From Belliella aquatica (lineage in GTDB: Bacteria > Bacteroidota > Bacteroidia > Cytophagales > Cyclobacteriaceae): a stretch of DNA of 64,000 nucleotides. A program made the translations under genes and the position numbers. Below, one piece after another: positions 35,974-44,603 of the stretch (position 1 is its first letter; each line of letters starts with the position of its first letter). The DNA is taken from positions 124,001 through 188,000 of the forward strand of contig NZ_BMFD01000007.1 in the NCBI RefSeq assembly GCF_014637795.1, in the 5' to 3' direction. The notes beneath the pieces were generated by a model, which was not told the DNA's origin, made no database searches, and was given only the letters and a program-made list of their open reading frames with translations.

Positions 35974-37056
35974 TTAATTAATTTTAGTGGGGTTCAAAGG
36001 TGACCCTACTCTGACTTGCAAAATACCTGTAGTTAAAACCAAATCTCCCTCTTTGAGACCTTCCAAGATTTGTACTTCTTTATCGGTTCTTGTACCTATA
36101 CTTACAATTCTTTCCTCTGCCTTATTTTCACTGTCTACCACAAATACTTTATATCCGCTAAGCTCAGGAATAACAGACTCTGCTGGAACTAATAGCGCAT
36201 TTTCTTCTATTCCCAAGGTGTATTTGATTCTAATAAACATTCCTGGCAAGAACCTTCTCTCTTTATTTGGACTTTGAGCTCTTAACTTCAAAGTTCTCGT
36301 AGCAGCATCAATCGTCGGCTCGAAAGCATACACTATTCCTTCGCCATCTACACCTCCCCCATCATTAGAAAAAGAGATTTTAGAACCTATTTTCACCTCA
36401 TTGGCATAGCGCTCTGGGATAGAAAATTCAATTTTGATTGGGTCAATGTTGACAATGCTTGCAATCACATCCGAAGTGCTGATGACAGACCCCTCTGATA
36501 TTTGTCTTAAGCCAAGCACACCATCAAATGGTGCCCGAATCACTGTCTTACGCAATTGGGCCTCAACTAATCTCAAATCAGCCAAATTGGTATTGAATTG
36601 ATTGAGTGAAATGTCATATTCTTCTTGACTGATCGCCTCTCTGGCTAAAAGTTGCTTTTGCCTATTTTCCTGACTTTCATAAAGCTTTTTTGTATAATCT
36701 AGTCTCTGATACTGCGCTTCAAGTTCATCATCATTCAGATACAAAAGAGGAGTTCCTTTTTTGACGAACTCTCCTTCTTTGAATGAAACCCGTTCTACTA
36801 AACCTGAAATTTCTGACCTGAGGTTTACAGTTTCGTTTGGAATGACTGTACCTGTGATATTTAGATTATTCTCCAGTCTCTCTGATCGGATTTCTACTAC
36901 ATTCACTGGGATTTCACTTCTCTGAGCGGAGGTTCCTGCCTCACTAACTGGAGCATCATCCTTACTAATATATTGTCCTAATCTGGGATAAATAAAAATA
37001 ATGGCGACAACCAATATAATGACTACACCAAGAATTGTTTTTGTTTGTTTTTTCAT
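35974..37056 (-). CDS. RND periplasmic adaptor (membrane fusion protein)
   Basis: 360 residues. N-terminal hydrophobic anchor (TILGVVIILVVAIIFIYP), lipoyl half-motifs (SEISGLVERVSFKEGEFVKKGTPLLYL and VIRAPFDGVLGLRQISEGSVIS) flanking an alpha-helical hairpin (LEAQYQRLDYTKKLYESQENRQKQLLAREAISQEEYDISLNQF), then beta-barrel and membrane-proximal domains (GYKVFVVDSENKAEERIVSIGTRT). Bridges the RND pump and the TolC-type channel. The ATG overlaps the upstream alpha/beta hydrolase stop by 4 bp (ATGA). Confidence 0.95.
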   Translation of the reverse strand: MKKQTKTILGVVIILVVAIIFIYPRLGQYISKDDAPVSEAGTSAQRSEIPVNVVEIRSERLENNLNITGTVIPNETVNLRSEISGLVERVSFKEGEFVKKGTPLLYLNDDELEAQYQRLDYTKKLYESQENRQKQLLAREAISQEEYDISLNQFNTNLADLRLVEAQLRKTVIRAPFDGVLGLRQISEGSVISTSDVIASIVNIDPIKIEFSIPERYANEVKIGSKISFSNDGGGVDGEGIVYAFEPTIDAATRTLKLRAQSPNKERRFLPGMFIRIKYTLGIEENALLVPAESVIPELSGYKVFVVDSENKAEERIVSIGTRTDKEVQILEGLKEGDLVLTTGILQVRVGSPLNPTKIN

Positions 37057-37883
37057 TGCGTATGCTCCAAAGAATTTTGAAGAGAATTGTTTTGGTTTTT
37101 CAACCAGTCTAATGATAGTTTATTAAATACTTCAGGCTGTTCTACATTCACCACATGGCCACAAGCCTCGATAACTTTTAAGAATGATTTTTTTTGATCT
37201 TTAACAATATTTCTAACCGAGGCCAAAAACATAACATCTTCTTCTCCCATGATATATAAAGTGGGTATAGAAAGATCCTTTTCTTTGAAATATTTCAAAA
37301 GCGGATTGATGTCTTTGGTAAGTTTAAACCAGCGAATAAATTCTTTCTGACACAATCTTTTGGCTTCACGAATAAATAGATTTCTCGATTCGGCATGATG
37401 ACCTCTCGGCATGATTATAAAAGCAAAAAGACTATATAACCACATATATGGAAGTACACTCTTAAAAGTATTTCCAAGAAAAACCAAAATCCGTGATGTA
37501 AAATTCAGTCTTGTGATTGCTCCCGCCATGATCATAGATTTCACACGCTCAGGCTCCATTTCGGCTAATTGCCTAGCTAATATGGTCCCTAAAGAAACAC
37601 CCATAATATGCGCTGGCGGAATATTCAAATGATCCAATACTTCAATAATATCCTTGGTGACATTGGGAAAAGTGTATTTATCATTCCACAAATTCTTGAT
37701 AGAATTAGCAGACTTCCCATGACCTCTAAGATCAATCAATAGGAGATTGAAATCTTCCTTAAATTCTCTGATTTGCTTATACCAAATAGACGAAGAACCT
37801 CCTGCACCATGAATAAAAACTACCCACTCTTTACTGGTAGGGTGCTCGTAAGTTTTGTAGTATAGAATTTCTTTTTTCGTCAT
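37053..37883 (-). CDS. Alpha/beta hydrolase, first gene of the efflux operon
   Basis: 276 residues with the alpha/beta-hydrolase catalytic triad visible: nucleophile S97 in GVSLG, D216 in GEEDVMF and H243 in ACGHVVN; oxyanion-hole sequence HGAGGSS. A lid of about 60 residues (~130-190) is very hydrophobic (ILVFLGNTFKSVLPYMWLYSLFAFIIMPR), which suggests a lipophilic substrate. No signal peptide, so cytoplasmic. Being first in an ATGA-coupled operon with the pump genes suggests it acts on a compound handled by the pump, or produces one; that is inference. Related to the broad esterase/haloalkane dehalogenase-type families. Confidence 0.88.
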   Translation of the reverse strand: MTKKEILYYKTYEHPTSKEWVVFIHGAGGSSSIWYKQIREFKEDFNLLLIDLRGHGKSANSIKNLWNDKYTFPNVTKDIIEVLDHLNIPPAHIMGVSLGTILARQLAEMEPERVKSMIMAGAITRLNFTSRILVFLGNTFKSVLPYMWLYSLFAFIIMPRGHHAESRNLFIREAKRLCQKEFIRWFKLTKDINPLLKYFKEKDLSIPTLYIMGEEDVMFLASVRNIVKDQKKSFLKVIEACGHVVNVEQPEVFNKLSLDWLKNQNNSLQNSLEHTQ

Positions 37884-38132
37884 AGTATTGGTAATAACCC
37901 AAAAGAACCAAATAAAGTTACTTTCGGTAAAACTAAATCTAATACTCCTCCAAAAAAATCATATAAGATACCAATGGCAACTGTAATCTATCAATGGTTT
38001 TGTATTCGTTTTCTATCTCAATTATTTTTCCACTCGTAAGACAAAAGTGTTCTATAAAGCAGAGAGAAGGATAGAATTACTTCAATCTATTTTTAATGAA
38101 ATTTTACAGAATTATTGAAAAATAATGTTTCT

Positions 38133-38330
38133 TCAATTCATTTGTTTTTGTGTCTTTTTACCAAAAAACACTGCAATCAAAAGTCCAATTCCTGCTCCAA
38201 AACAAATCCCCGAAAATAACTGTATGATATCAAGATCAACAATAGGCTCCCTTCCTGATGTGAAAGAATGTATAATATAAGCTGCTATTATAAGCAAGAT
38301 TCCACTGAGGATTAAAGGTGTCTTTTTCAT
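38133..38330 (-). CDS. Small two-helix membrane protein
   Basis: 65 residues. Two hydrophobic helices, ~5-22 (PLILSGILLIIAAYIIHSF) and ~38-57 (LFSGICFGAGIGLLIAVFF), with a basic C-terminal KKTQKQMN. I do not recognise the family. It follows the VOC gene by 12 bp on the same strand, so the two are probably co-transcribed. Confidence 0.6.
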   Translation of the reverse strand: MKKTPLILSGILLIIAAYIIHSFTSGREPIVDLDIIQLFSGICFGAGIGLLIAVFFGKKTQKQMN

Positions 38331-38342
38331 TACAGAGTTTGT

Positions 38343-38765
38343 TTATTTAGCAAAAATCTGGCTAGGGTCTTGAAAAGATTTGAACTCCAAGGCATTTCCT
38401 GCAGGATCCAGAAAAAACATCGTGGCTTGTTCACCCACTTCACCTTTGAATCGGATGTAGGGTTCTATGACAAATTCAATTCCAAAAGCTTTAAGCTTAT
38501 CAGCAAGTGTATGCCATTCTTCCCAAGGTAAAATTGCTCCAAAATGTCGTACAGGGACATTTTTCCCATCCACTTCATTCCTTTTAGCTTGAGCCAATTC
38601 ATCAGGCTTCACATGAGCGGAAAGCTGATGACCAAAAAAATTGAAATCAATCCATTTTTCGGTACTTCTTCCTATTTCACAGCCCAGCAAATCTCCATAA
38701 AAACTTCTCGTTTCTTCAATATCTCTTATGGGAAAGGCGAGGTGAAATGGCTTAAATTGATTCAT
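38343..38765 (-). CDS. VOC family (glyoxalase/dioxygenase superfamily) protein
   Basis: 140 residues made of the usual paired beta-alpha-beta-beta-beta units: [27 protein letters not shown] in the first half and [27 protein letters not shown] ... [17 protein letters not shown] in the second. H8 and the Glu of ALEFKSF match typical metal ligands. Substrate unknown; the ring of small VOC enzymes is broad. Likely co-transcribed with the small membrane protein gene 12 bp downstream. Confidence 0.85.
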   Translation of the reverse strand: MNQFKPFHLAFPIRDIEETRSFYGDLLGCEIGRSTEKWIDFNFFGHQLSAHVKPDELAQAKRNEVDGKNVPVRHFGAILPWEEWHTLADKLKAFGIEFVIEPYIRFKGEVGEQATMFFLDPAGNALEFKSFQDPSQIFAK

Positions 38766-38827
38766 AACGCTTGATTTTTTTGATAAATTTAATGCACAAA
38801 TTTAAATAAATATGTCAATTTTATACC

Positions 38828-39739
38828 ATGTGTAAAAAAACTGTATCGTTGGTTCTTTCGAGTGGTGGTGCTAGAGGAATGGCACACATTGGTGTCATTG
38901 AGGCTATTGAGGAAGCTGGCTATGAAATCGTTTCCATTGCAGGCTCTTCAGCAGGTGCACTTGTGGGAGGGATTCATGCAGCAGGTGAACTCCCGGCTTT
39001 CAAAGATTGGATTTGTAATCTGGATAGAATAGATGTGTTTTCACTGATGGACTTTACCTTTTCAAGCGGAGGTTTCATCAAGGGGGACAGGGTCTTTAAT
39101 GAAATAAAAAAAATCATCAAGGATTACCAAATTGAAAATCTATCGATCCCATTTATTTGCACAGCGGTGGAAATCCCACAAGGCAAAGAAAAAATTTTTG
39201 ACAAAGGTTCACTTTTCAATGCAATCAGAGCTTCCGTATCCATTCCCACCGTTTTGACACCGGCTAAAATTCATGGAAGAGAGTATGTGGACGGAGGAAT
39301 TATCAACCCTATACCATTAAGCCTTTTACCTAAAAAGAATAGAGGTGATTTAGTGATTGCTGTTGATTTGAATGGTCCAAAGGAAAAATTAGTCAACTCC
39401 CAAACGCAAAAGATAACCTCGATGGATTCTGAAAGCAGATTAAAAATACCAAAGTGGGTCTCAGAATACAAAGCAAAAGCCTCTAAATACTTTAATTCAA
39501 ATTTAAAGGAAGAAAAGTATAAAGGAATGAGCTCCTTAGAAATACTAAATTTCTCCTTTGACCTACTTCAAGACAAGCTTTCTTCGGTGATTCTTGACAA
39601 ATATAAGGTGGATGTCCTAATTGAAATCTCCAGAATCCAAGCAGGAACATTGGAGTTTCACAGGGCAAGTGAATTGATCGAGATAGGAAAACAAAAAACT
39701 ATAGAAGCGCTAAATATCCTTGAAAATGGAAGTAAATAA
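38828..39739 (+). CDS. Patatin-like phospholipase
   Basis: 303 residues. Patatin catalytic dyad: nucleophile S41 in G-S-S-A-G (39-43) with the preceding oxyanion glycines SSGGARGMAH (11-20), and D155 in YVDGGIINP. The C-terminal third (ETHF-like helical part, KAKASKYFNSNLKEEKYKG ... EIGKQKTIEAL) is specific to this subgroup. No signal peptide, so probably cytoplasmic, unlike the outer-membrane-type PlpD. Releases fatty acids from membrane lipids. Its end overlaps the start of the methyltransferase gene, implying coupling. Confidence 0.92.
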   Translation: MCKKTVSLVLSSGGARGMAHIGVIEAIEEAGYEIVSIAGSSAGALVGGIHAAGELPAFKDWICNLDRIDVFSLMDFTFSSGGFIKGDRVFNEIKKIIKDYQIENLSIPFICTAVEIPQGKEKIFDKGSLFNAIRASVSIPTVLTPAKIHGREYVDGGIINPIPLSLLPKKNRGDLVIAVDLNGPKEKLVNSQTQKITSMDSESRLKIPKWVSEYKAKASKYFNSNLKEEKYKGMSSLEILNFSFDLLQDKLSSVILDKYKVDVLIEISRIQAGTLEFHRASELIEIGKQKTIEALNILENGSK

Positions 39740-40355
39740 ACTGAATGAACTTTTAGGGAATATTGATATTTATCTACTCGATCAGATTCTCAAGGGAAGG
39801 TTTAGCAAAGACATGAAGATTTTAGATGCCGGCTGTGGTGAAGGCCGGAATTGCATCTATTTTCTCAATCAAAACTATCAGATCTTTGGCGTAGATGCCA
39901 ATCCTATCGCAATCCAAATGGCAAGAATCTATGCTCAGACGATTCAGCCCACTTATGATATTTATAGATTCCAAACAGCGACGGTTCAGGATTTGCCTTT
40001 TCACAAAGGTGCTTTTGATGTAGTCATCAGCTCAGCAGTCTTACATTTTGCAACGAGTGAATTGGATTTCTTCAAAATGATGGATGAAATGATGCGTGTA
40101 TTAAAGAATGATGGAATATTTTTTCTAAGAATGACCACGGGGTTTGGCGGGATTCAAGAATCCTCTCCTAATCTAGGCGATGGGGTATATGCACTTCCAG
40201 ATGGAAGTGAGCGCTTTCTTCTTAGCAAAGAGTTGTTAGAAAAAGTTGAGTCGAAATATGGCTTAAAAAATCTTGAAACCCCCAAAAGTGTCTTGGTTCA
40301 TGGTCAAAGAGCAATGGGGGTATTTGTGTGGGAAAAATCAATTTTAGAAGATTAA
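39726..40355 (+). CDS. Class I SAM-dependent methyltransferase
   Basis: 209 residues from the ATG at 39726 (MEVNKLNELL), 14 bp inside the end of the patatin gene; a TTG at 39720 would add two residues. Motif I is ILDAGCGEGRN, motif II the acidic GVDAN, motif IV FDVVISSAVLHF. The fold is the Rossmann-type methyltransferase of the ubiquinone/TehB sort. Substrate not evident; the overlap with the patatin gene suggests both work on a lipid or share expression. No terminator follows before the HTH remnant. Confidence 0.88.
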   Translation: MEVNKLNELLGNIDIYLLDQILKGRFSKDMKILDAGCGEGRNCIYFLNQNYQIFGVDANPIAIQMARIYAQTIQPTYDIYRFQTATVQDLPFHKGAFDVVISSAVLHFATSELDFFKMMDEMMRVLKNDGIFFLRMTTGFGGIQESSPNLGDGVYALPDGSERFLLSKELLEKVESKYGLKNLETPKSVLVHGQRAMGVFVWEKSILED

Positions 40356-40357
40356 TT

Positions 40358-40414
40358 TATCGGCCAAAAACCACATTTATTACTATTTTCAATCGTATCT
40401 TGCCGATATCGGCC
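40358..40414. promoter_or_regulatory. TATCGGCC repeats upstream of the HTH remnant
   Basis: TATCGGCC occurs at 40358-40365 and 40407-40414, and GCCGATATCGGC (40402-40413) is a perfect 12-bp palindrome that overlaps the second copy. The palindrome lies 16 bp before the ATG of the frameshifted HTH gene. Likely operator of that gene's intact ancestor. Confidence 0.4.
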
Positions 40415-40429
40415 GAATTTTAATTTGAT

Positions 40430-40640
40430 ATGAATTATATTTCAGTAAGTGAGTTTGCAAAAAAATGGAAAATGCCTGAAAGGACAATAAGAAATTATTG
40501 TGCTCAAGGTAAAATTAAAGGTGCATTTATTACAGGAGTGGAAAAAGGTACCTGATTATTTATCAGATACCTGTCTTACAGCTCAAGACAATTATAAATC
40601 TGTTCTTAAGTATTTTGAAATTGATTTTAAAGAAGAATAA
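40430..40640 (+). pseudogene. Frameshifted helix-turn-helix DNA-binding gene
   Basis: The first frame gives 41 residues, with an HTH of MerR/excisionase type (NYISVSEFAKKWKMPERTIRNYCAQGKIKGAFITG), and stops at 40555. In the +1 frame the protein goes on as WKKVPDYLSDTCLTAQDNYKSVLKYFEID to a stop at 40640. In relatives the HTH is followed by G-x-x-W-x-I-P-x-D, so WKKVPDY restores the family pattern and one base was gained or lost near 40536-40540. A sequencing error is possible. Such HTH proteins often sit next to Fic, toxin or nuclease genes; here there is no partner. Confidence 0.7.
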
Positions 40641-40654
40641 GTTAAGTTCAAAAC

Positions 40655-42577
40655 CTACTTTATATCAATCACCTTAAATTCTGTTCTTCTGTTGACTTGA
40701 TGCTCTTCTTCCGTTTGAGCATTTTGTATGATCAACTGTCGCTTGCCGTAGCCTTTCGCAACCAACCTGTCTGCTGCTATCCCTTTGGATACGATATAAG
40801 CCACTGCTGACTCAGCTCTTCTTTGTGATAGTGCATCGTTATAGGCATCCGTTGCTCGAGCATCTGTGTGAGAACTCAATTCAATCGAAATGGTCGGATT
40901 GTCTTTTAAGATAGTTACCAACTTATCTAACTCAAGTGCAGCATCAGGTCTGATATCTGCTTTATCCAAATCATAGTAAATGTTGTCCAATACAATCGAT
41001 TTTTCTAAGATCAAAGCATCCAAAACGATCATAGTATCCAATGTGATATTAGTAACTTCTTGAATCAATTCTTCCTGACTCGGTGTTTTGCCTTTCGTCG
41101 TATAGGTTATACTTTTAGAGAAATAACCACTCTTCGAAGCTATCATAGAAAAGTCTGCATTTGGTGCCAAAGTCAATCTTATTCTCCCACTTTGATTGGT
41201 GAAATCTCCTCCAGCCATTTTATTTGCTGAGTCATATAAAGCTACTCTTGTCTGAGGTAGAATTACCTCCGAACCGTCTTCTTGTTTTTCCTTTGTGGTT
41301 ACATTGAGGAAGATATTTACAAGCTTAGGCTTTGGAGTTTTGTCTTCAAAATAATAAATATCATCATCTCCCGCGCCACCCTCTCTGTTAGAGGTGATAA
41401 AACCATCTTGAGGGTATCTGGTAAAGTAAATCCCAAAATCATCTGCCACAGAATTGATCTTTGGCCCAAGGTTTTTGACTACCGTACCATTCTCAGAAGG
41501 CTCAGCAACAAACAAATCCAACTTCCCTAAACCTGGATGTCCATCCGAAGCGAAGAAAAACTTTCCGTCAGGCATCATTCGCGGAAACATTTCATTGCCC
41601 GAAGTATTAATTTCTGGACCCATATTGACTGGGTTCCCAAAATCTCCGTTTGCTAGCTTTGTAGCTTTATAAAGATCTGTTCCACCATATCCTCCTGGTC
41701 TATTAGAAGCAAAATAGAGAACCGATCCATCAGGACTAAAAGCTGGTGTACTATTCCACCAAAATTCGTCTTCATTCAAAGGCATCCAAATCGGCTGCGT
41801 GAATCCTCCGCCTCTAAAGTAAGAGGCAAATAAATGAACATCTGGTAAATCTTTGTTGGAAGTAGAGTTTCCTCTTGCATAAATAATGGTATTTCCATCA
41901 GGGCTGATTGCTATAGCACCTTGATTTAGTCCTTCTTCATTTCGGAATTCCGGAAGCGCCTGTATATTCTGCACGTCTACTTTGATTCCATCTGCTCTAG
42001 TTCTAAAAAGTTTGGTGTAAGGAGTGCCAGTGCCTGGATAGATTCCCGTAGCTTGTCTAGAGCTTGTGAAATAAAAATATCCTTCATTGATGACTGGTGC
42101 GTAATCTGGACCAGCAGTATTCAGTAAAGTGTAATTCTCCAGCTCCACGTATGGCCAATAATCTTCTATTTTCTCTGATTTTTCAAGATTTCCGATTTCT
42201 CGCTTCAATTCACTCAAATATGTATCATCCAAAGTCAATCCTTTTGCTTCCTCAAAAGCTTCGCGTGCTTCTTCTGTTTTTCCCTGACTTTTATAACTCT
42301 GACCTAGTCTATAATAATTTTCAAAAGTCCCGTCCTCTTCTACCAACTTTTCATAATAAGCGGACGATTTTTCTATCCTATTTGAAAGCCTGTAGCTCTC
42401 AGCCACATAAAAATTAGCTTCTTTGTTATCCGGATCCTTTTCCAAAACCTTTGAAAAGGTACTGATAGCATATTGATATTCTCCTGAAGAGAATTGCTTT
42501 TGGCCTTTTTTGTACAAACTAGTACAGGCTGTACCCAGCAAACCAAAAAGAATAATAAAAAAGAGACTTCGCTTCAT
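40655..42577 (-). CDS. OmpA-family lipoprotein with TPR and beta-propeller (PorE-like)
   Basis: 640 residues. Lipoprotein signal with Cys18 (LLGTACTS), TPR repeats (~20-130: GEYQYAISTFSKVLEKDPDNKEANFYVAESYRL), a PD40/beta-propeller (~150-400: ISPDGNTIIYARG, FSPDGSVLYFASNRPGGYGG, FASDGHPGLGKLDLF), a short Ig/carboxypeptidase regulatory-like domain (~420-520), and an OmpA C-terminal peptidoglycan-binding domain (~525-640: LSSHTDARATDAYNDALSQRRAESAVAYIVSKGI). This order is that of PorE, the T9SS lipoprotein that links the export machinery to peptidoglycan; paralogues with the same order exist, so I do not assign a symbol. Monocistronic. Confidence 0.88.
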   Translation of the reverse strand: MKRSLFFIILFGLLGTACTSLYKKGQKQFSSGEYQYAISTFSKVLEKDPDNKEANFYVAESYRLSNRIEKSSAYYEKLVEEDGTFENYYRLGQSYKSQGKTEEAREAFEEAKGLTLDDTYLSELKREIGNLEKSEKIEDYWPYVELENYTLLNTAGPDYAPVINEGYFYFTSSRQATGIYPGTGTPYTKLFRTRADGIKVDVQNIQALPEFRNEEGLNQGAIAISPDGNTIIYARGNSTSNKDLPDVHLFASYFRGGGFTQPIWMPLNEDEFWWNSTPAFSPDGSVLYFASNRPGGYGGTDLYKATKLANGDFGNPVNMGPEINTSGNEMFPRMMPDGKFFFASDGHPGLGKLDLFVAEPSENGTVVKNLGPKINSVADDFGIYFTRYPQDGFITSNREGGAGDDDIYYFEDKTPKPKLVNIFLNVTTKEKQEDGSEVILPQTRVALYDSANKMAGGDFTNQSGRIRLTLAPNADFSMIASKSGYFSKSITYTTKGKTPSQEELIQEVTNITLDTMIVLDALILEKSIVLDNIYYDLDKADIRPDAALELDKLVTILKDNPTISIELSSHTDARATDAYNDALSQRRAESAVAYIVSKGIAADRLVAKGYGKRQLIIQNAQTEEEHQVNRRTEFKVIDIK

Positions 42578-42632
42578 TGCAATTGCTAATCGGGTTAATG
42601 CTTATTTTTTAAAGATAGGATAATTATAATAA

Positions 42633-43124
42633 TTAATTTTGAAAGTATTTGTTTAACCAGCTTTCTTTAGCAGGAATAAGCCACTTATTCTCTAAATCTG
42701 CTTTTTCTTTTACAAGTGGATTGAGTACAAGTGTTTCGGGATTCAACAATCCTGACAGGACGCTTTCTTTGATTCCAAAGACGGAATTTACTGTCAAAGC
42801 GTCCTGAGAAGCTAAAAACCCGATTTTTCCCTGATCAATTAAGTTCACACCCATTCTTTGTTCAATCTCTCGAAGTGCTTTGACTGAGCTATCTATCGAG
42901 CAACCACTCGCATCCAAGTTGCTTTCATCCACTGACAAAATAATCACTTGATCAAATTTGATTTCGTAAGATGTTGGCATCAATGCCCCATGTGTATTCC
43001 ATTGCTCGCAGAAAGCTTTCAAACGATCCTTAACCCAAAAGATTTCCTCTTGAGTGAATTTTCTATCTGACTGATAAATCCAAATGCGTGCGTGTGCAGC
43101 TATTTCTTGAAATTCTAAATACAT
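42633..43124 (-). CDS. Conserved Bacteroidota protein, mislabelled ABC transporter ATPase
   Basis: 163 residues. The sequence (HARIWIYQSDRKFTQEE, FCEQWNTHGALMPTSYEIKF, VDESNLDASGCSIDSSVKALREIEQRMG, then PAKESWLNKYF at the end) fits a family found across Bacteroidota. Its members are often annotated as ABC transporter ATPase, but no Walker motif is present here. A conserved Cys sits in ASGCSIDSS. Function unknown; no informative neighbour. Confidence 0.75.
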   Translation of the reverse strand: MYLEFQEIAAHARIWIYQSDRKFTQEEIFWVKDRLKAFCEQWNTHGALMPTSYEIKFDQVIILSVDESNLDASGCSIDSSVKALREIEQRMGVNLIDQGKIGFLASQDALTVNSVFGIKESVLSGLLNPETLVLNPLVKEKADLENKWLIPAKESWLNKYFQN

Positions 43125-43235
43125 TTTTAGGCAATTTTGTTATTCCTCAGAATAAGGACTTTCATCTTATTTTAGTTCTTTTTCTTAACGGATAAATTTG
43201 GTGTTTGGGTATAAATTTAGAGCGATTCGATAAAG

Positions 43236-44591
43236 TTAAATCTTACCTTCTATAAACTGCTGAGCATAGTCTCCAATTTTTGTCCCCAAATAATATGGGA
43301 GATTCAATAGACGATAGGGCTTTCCATTTGGAGTAGTAGTCTCTTCGGTCAATAATTTCCCGCCATAAATCCTAATAGCGTAATGATGGTCTGCTGCATC
43401 TATAAATTGGTGCAATGATCTCAAGGAACCTGTTGCTCCAGATTTAATTTCTATTGGAATTAACTTATCCTCAAATGTGTAAACCAAATCAACTTCTGCA
43501 CTGGACTGCCTTTTCTCTCTTACCCAAAAATTAGGTTTATGATCTGTTATATTTTGAATCGATAATAACTCCTGCGTCACCAAATGCGGAATCAATGCTC
43601 CCTTGAATGCAGGACTCAAATCTTCCATTTTCAAAAGTTGACCTTGAATCCCTAATGCATAATTCACCAAACCAGAATCCAAAAACTGAAGTCTAGGCGA
43701 TTTTTTGAGGTCATACTGAACTGGTGGCTTGAGATCAGTGGTTGGATAGATCAACTTAATTACTCTTGCATCATCCAGAATCCTGAAACATTCACCTATT
43801 TCTCTTGATTTATAATTTGAGTTTCCAAAACCTTGAAATTTGATTCTTTGATCCAATTCCAAGGGGGCTGCATTCATAATGTGTTTGATGATTTTCCTCT
43901 CAGTATCATTAGAAGTGTATTTTTCGATATCATTTTTATAGGTTCCCCATATACTCTCGTAAGTTGATGTGAGATTTGCTAGGTTATTTTTCTCGATATC
44001 AGTTTTGACTACTTCGGGCATTCCCCCAATAATTGCATATCTATGAAAGAGGCCCATCAAAACTTTGTGAGCTACAGCCTTAACAGGAAACTGATTTAAT
44101 TGCTCTAATGCAGCATCTTGGCCAATTGCCTTAAGATATTCGGGAAAGTTCATTGGATGAAGGTATAGGAACTGGACTCTTCCTACGGGAAAACTGGAAA
44201 CCTCCATCATTGCGAACTCCAATAAGGACCCTGCTGCTATCACATGAAGCTGGGGCAACTCTTCATAGAAATACCTGAGTAACTTTATTGCTTTGGGTGA
44301 TTCTTGAATTTCATCTAAGAAAAGAAGTGTATCTCCTAAATGCTCAATTTTTAAGTTTTTTGTTAAAAAACTTGCCTCAATGATACTTTGGACATCATCA
44401 AAGTCATTAAAAAATGATCTGTCAGATTCTTTTTCCAAATTCATAAAAATAGAATATGGATATAACTCGGAAAATTGCTTGATTAAGGTGGTCTTACCCA
44501 CTTGTCTTGCCCCTCTAATGATTAGAGGTTTTCTTTCCTTGTCTAACTTCCAATTCTCTAAATGACTGAAAACATGTCTTTTGAAGCTCAT
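43236..44591 (-). CDS. AAA ATPase with DUF4143 C-terminal domain
   Basis: 451 residues. N-terminal AAA_14-type ATPase: Walker A GARQVGKTTLI (~26-36), Walker B LLFLDEIQES, arginine-rich ASFPVGRVQFLYLHPMNFPEYL. C-terminal DUF4143 (~210-450), with LQFLDSGLVNYALG and a nuclease-like E-V-D...E-I-K (AEVDLVYTFEDKLIPIEIKSG). Members are widespread, often as singletons, and have no settled role. The repeat array at 44604-44718 ends 12 bp from the ATG. No terminator is seen downstream. Confidence 0.88.
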   Translation of the reverse strand: MSFKRHVFSHLENWKLDKERKPLIIRGARQVGKTTLIKQFSELYPYSIFMNLEKESDRSFFNDFDDVQSIIEASFLTKNLKIEHLGDTLLFLDEIQESPKAIKLLRYFYEELPQLHVIAAGSLLEFAMMEVSSFPVGRVQFLYLHPMNFPEYLKAIGQDAALEQLNQFPVKAVAHKVLMGLFHRYAIIGGMPEVVKTDIEKNNLANLTSTYESIWGTYKNDIEKYTSNDTERKIIKHIMNAAPLELDQRIKFQGFGNSNYKSREIGECFRILDDARVIKLIYPTTDLKPPVQYDLKKSPRLQFLDSGLVNYALGIQGQLLKMEDLSPAFKGALIPHLVTQELLSIQNITDHKPNFWVREKRQSSAEVDLVYTFEDKLIPIEIKSGATGSLRSLHQFIDAADHHYAIRIYGGKLLTEETTTPNGKPYRLLNLPYYLGTKIGDYAQQFIEGKI

Positions 44592-44603
44592 AAAATCCTA
44601 TAT

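Noticed and set aside
42633-43124. ABC transporter ATPase label
   Set aside because: No Walker A, Walker B or signature motif is present in the 163 residues.
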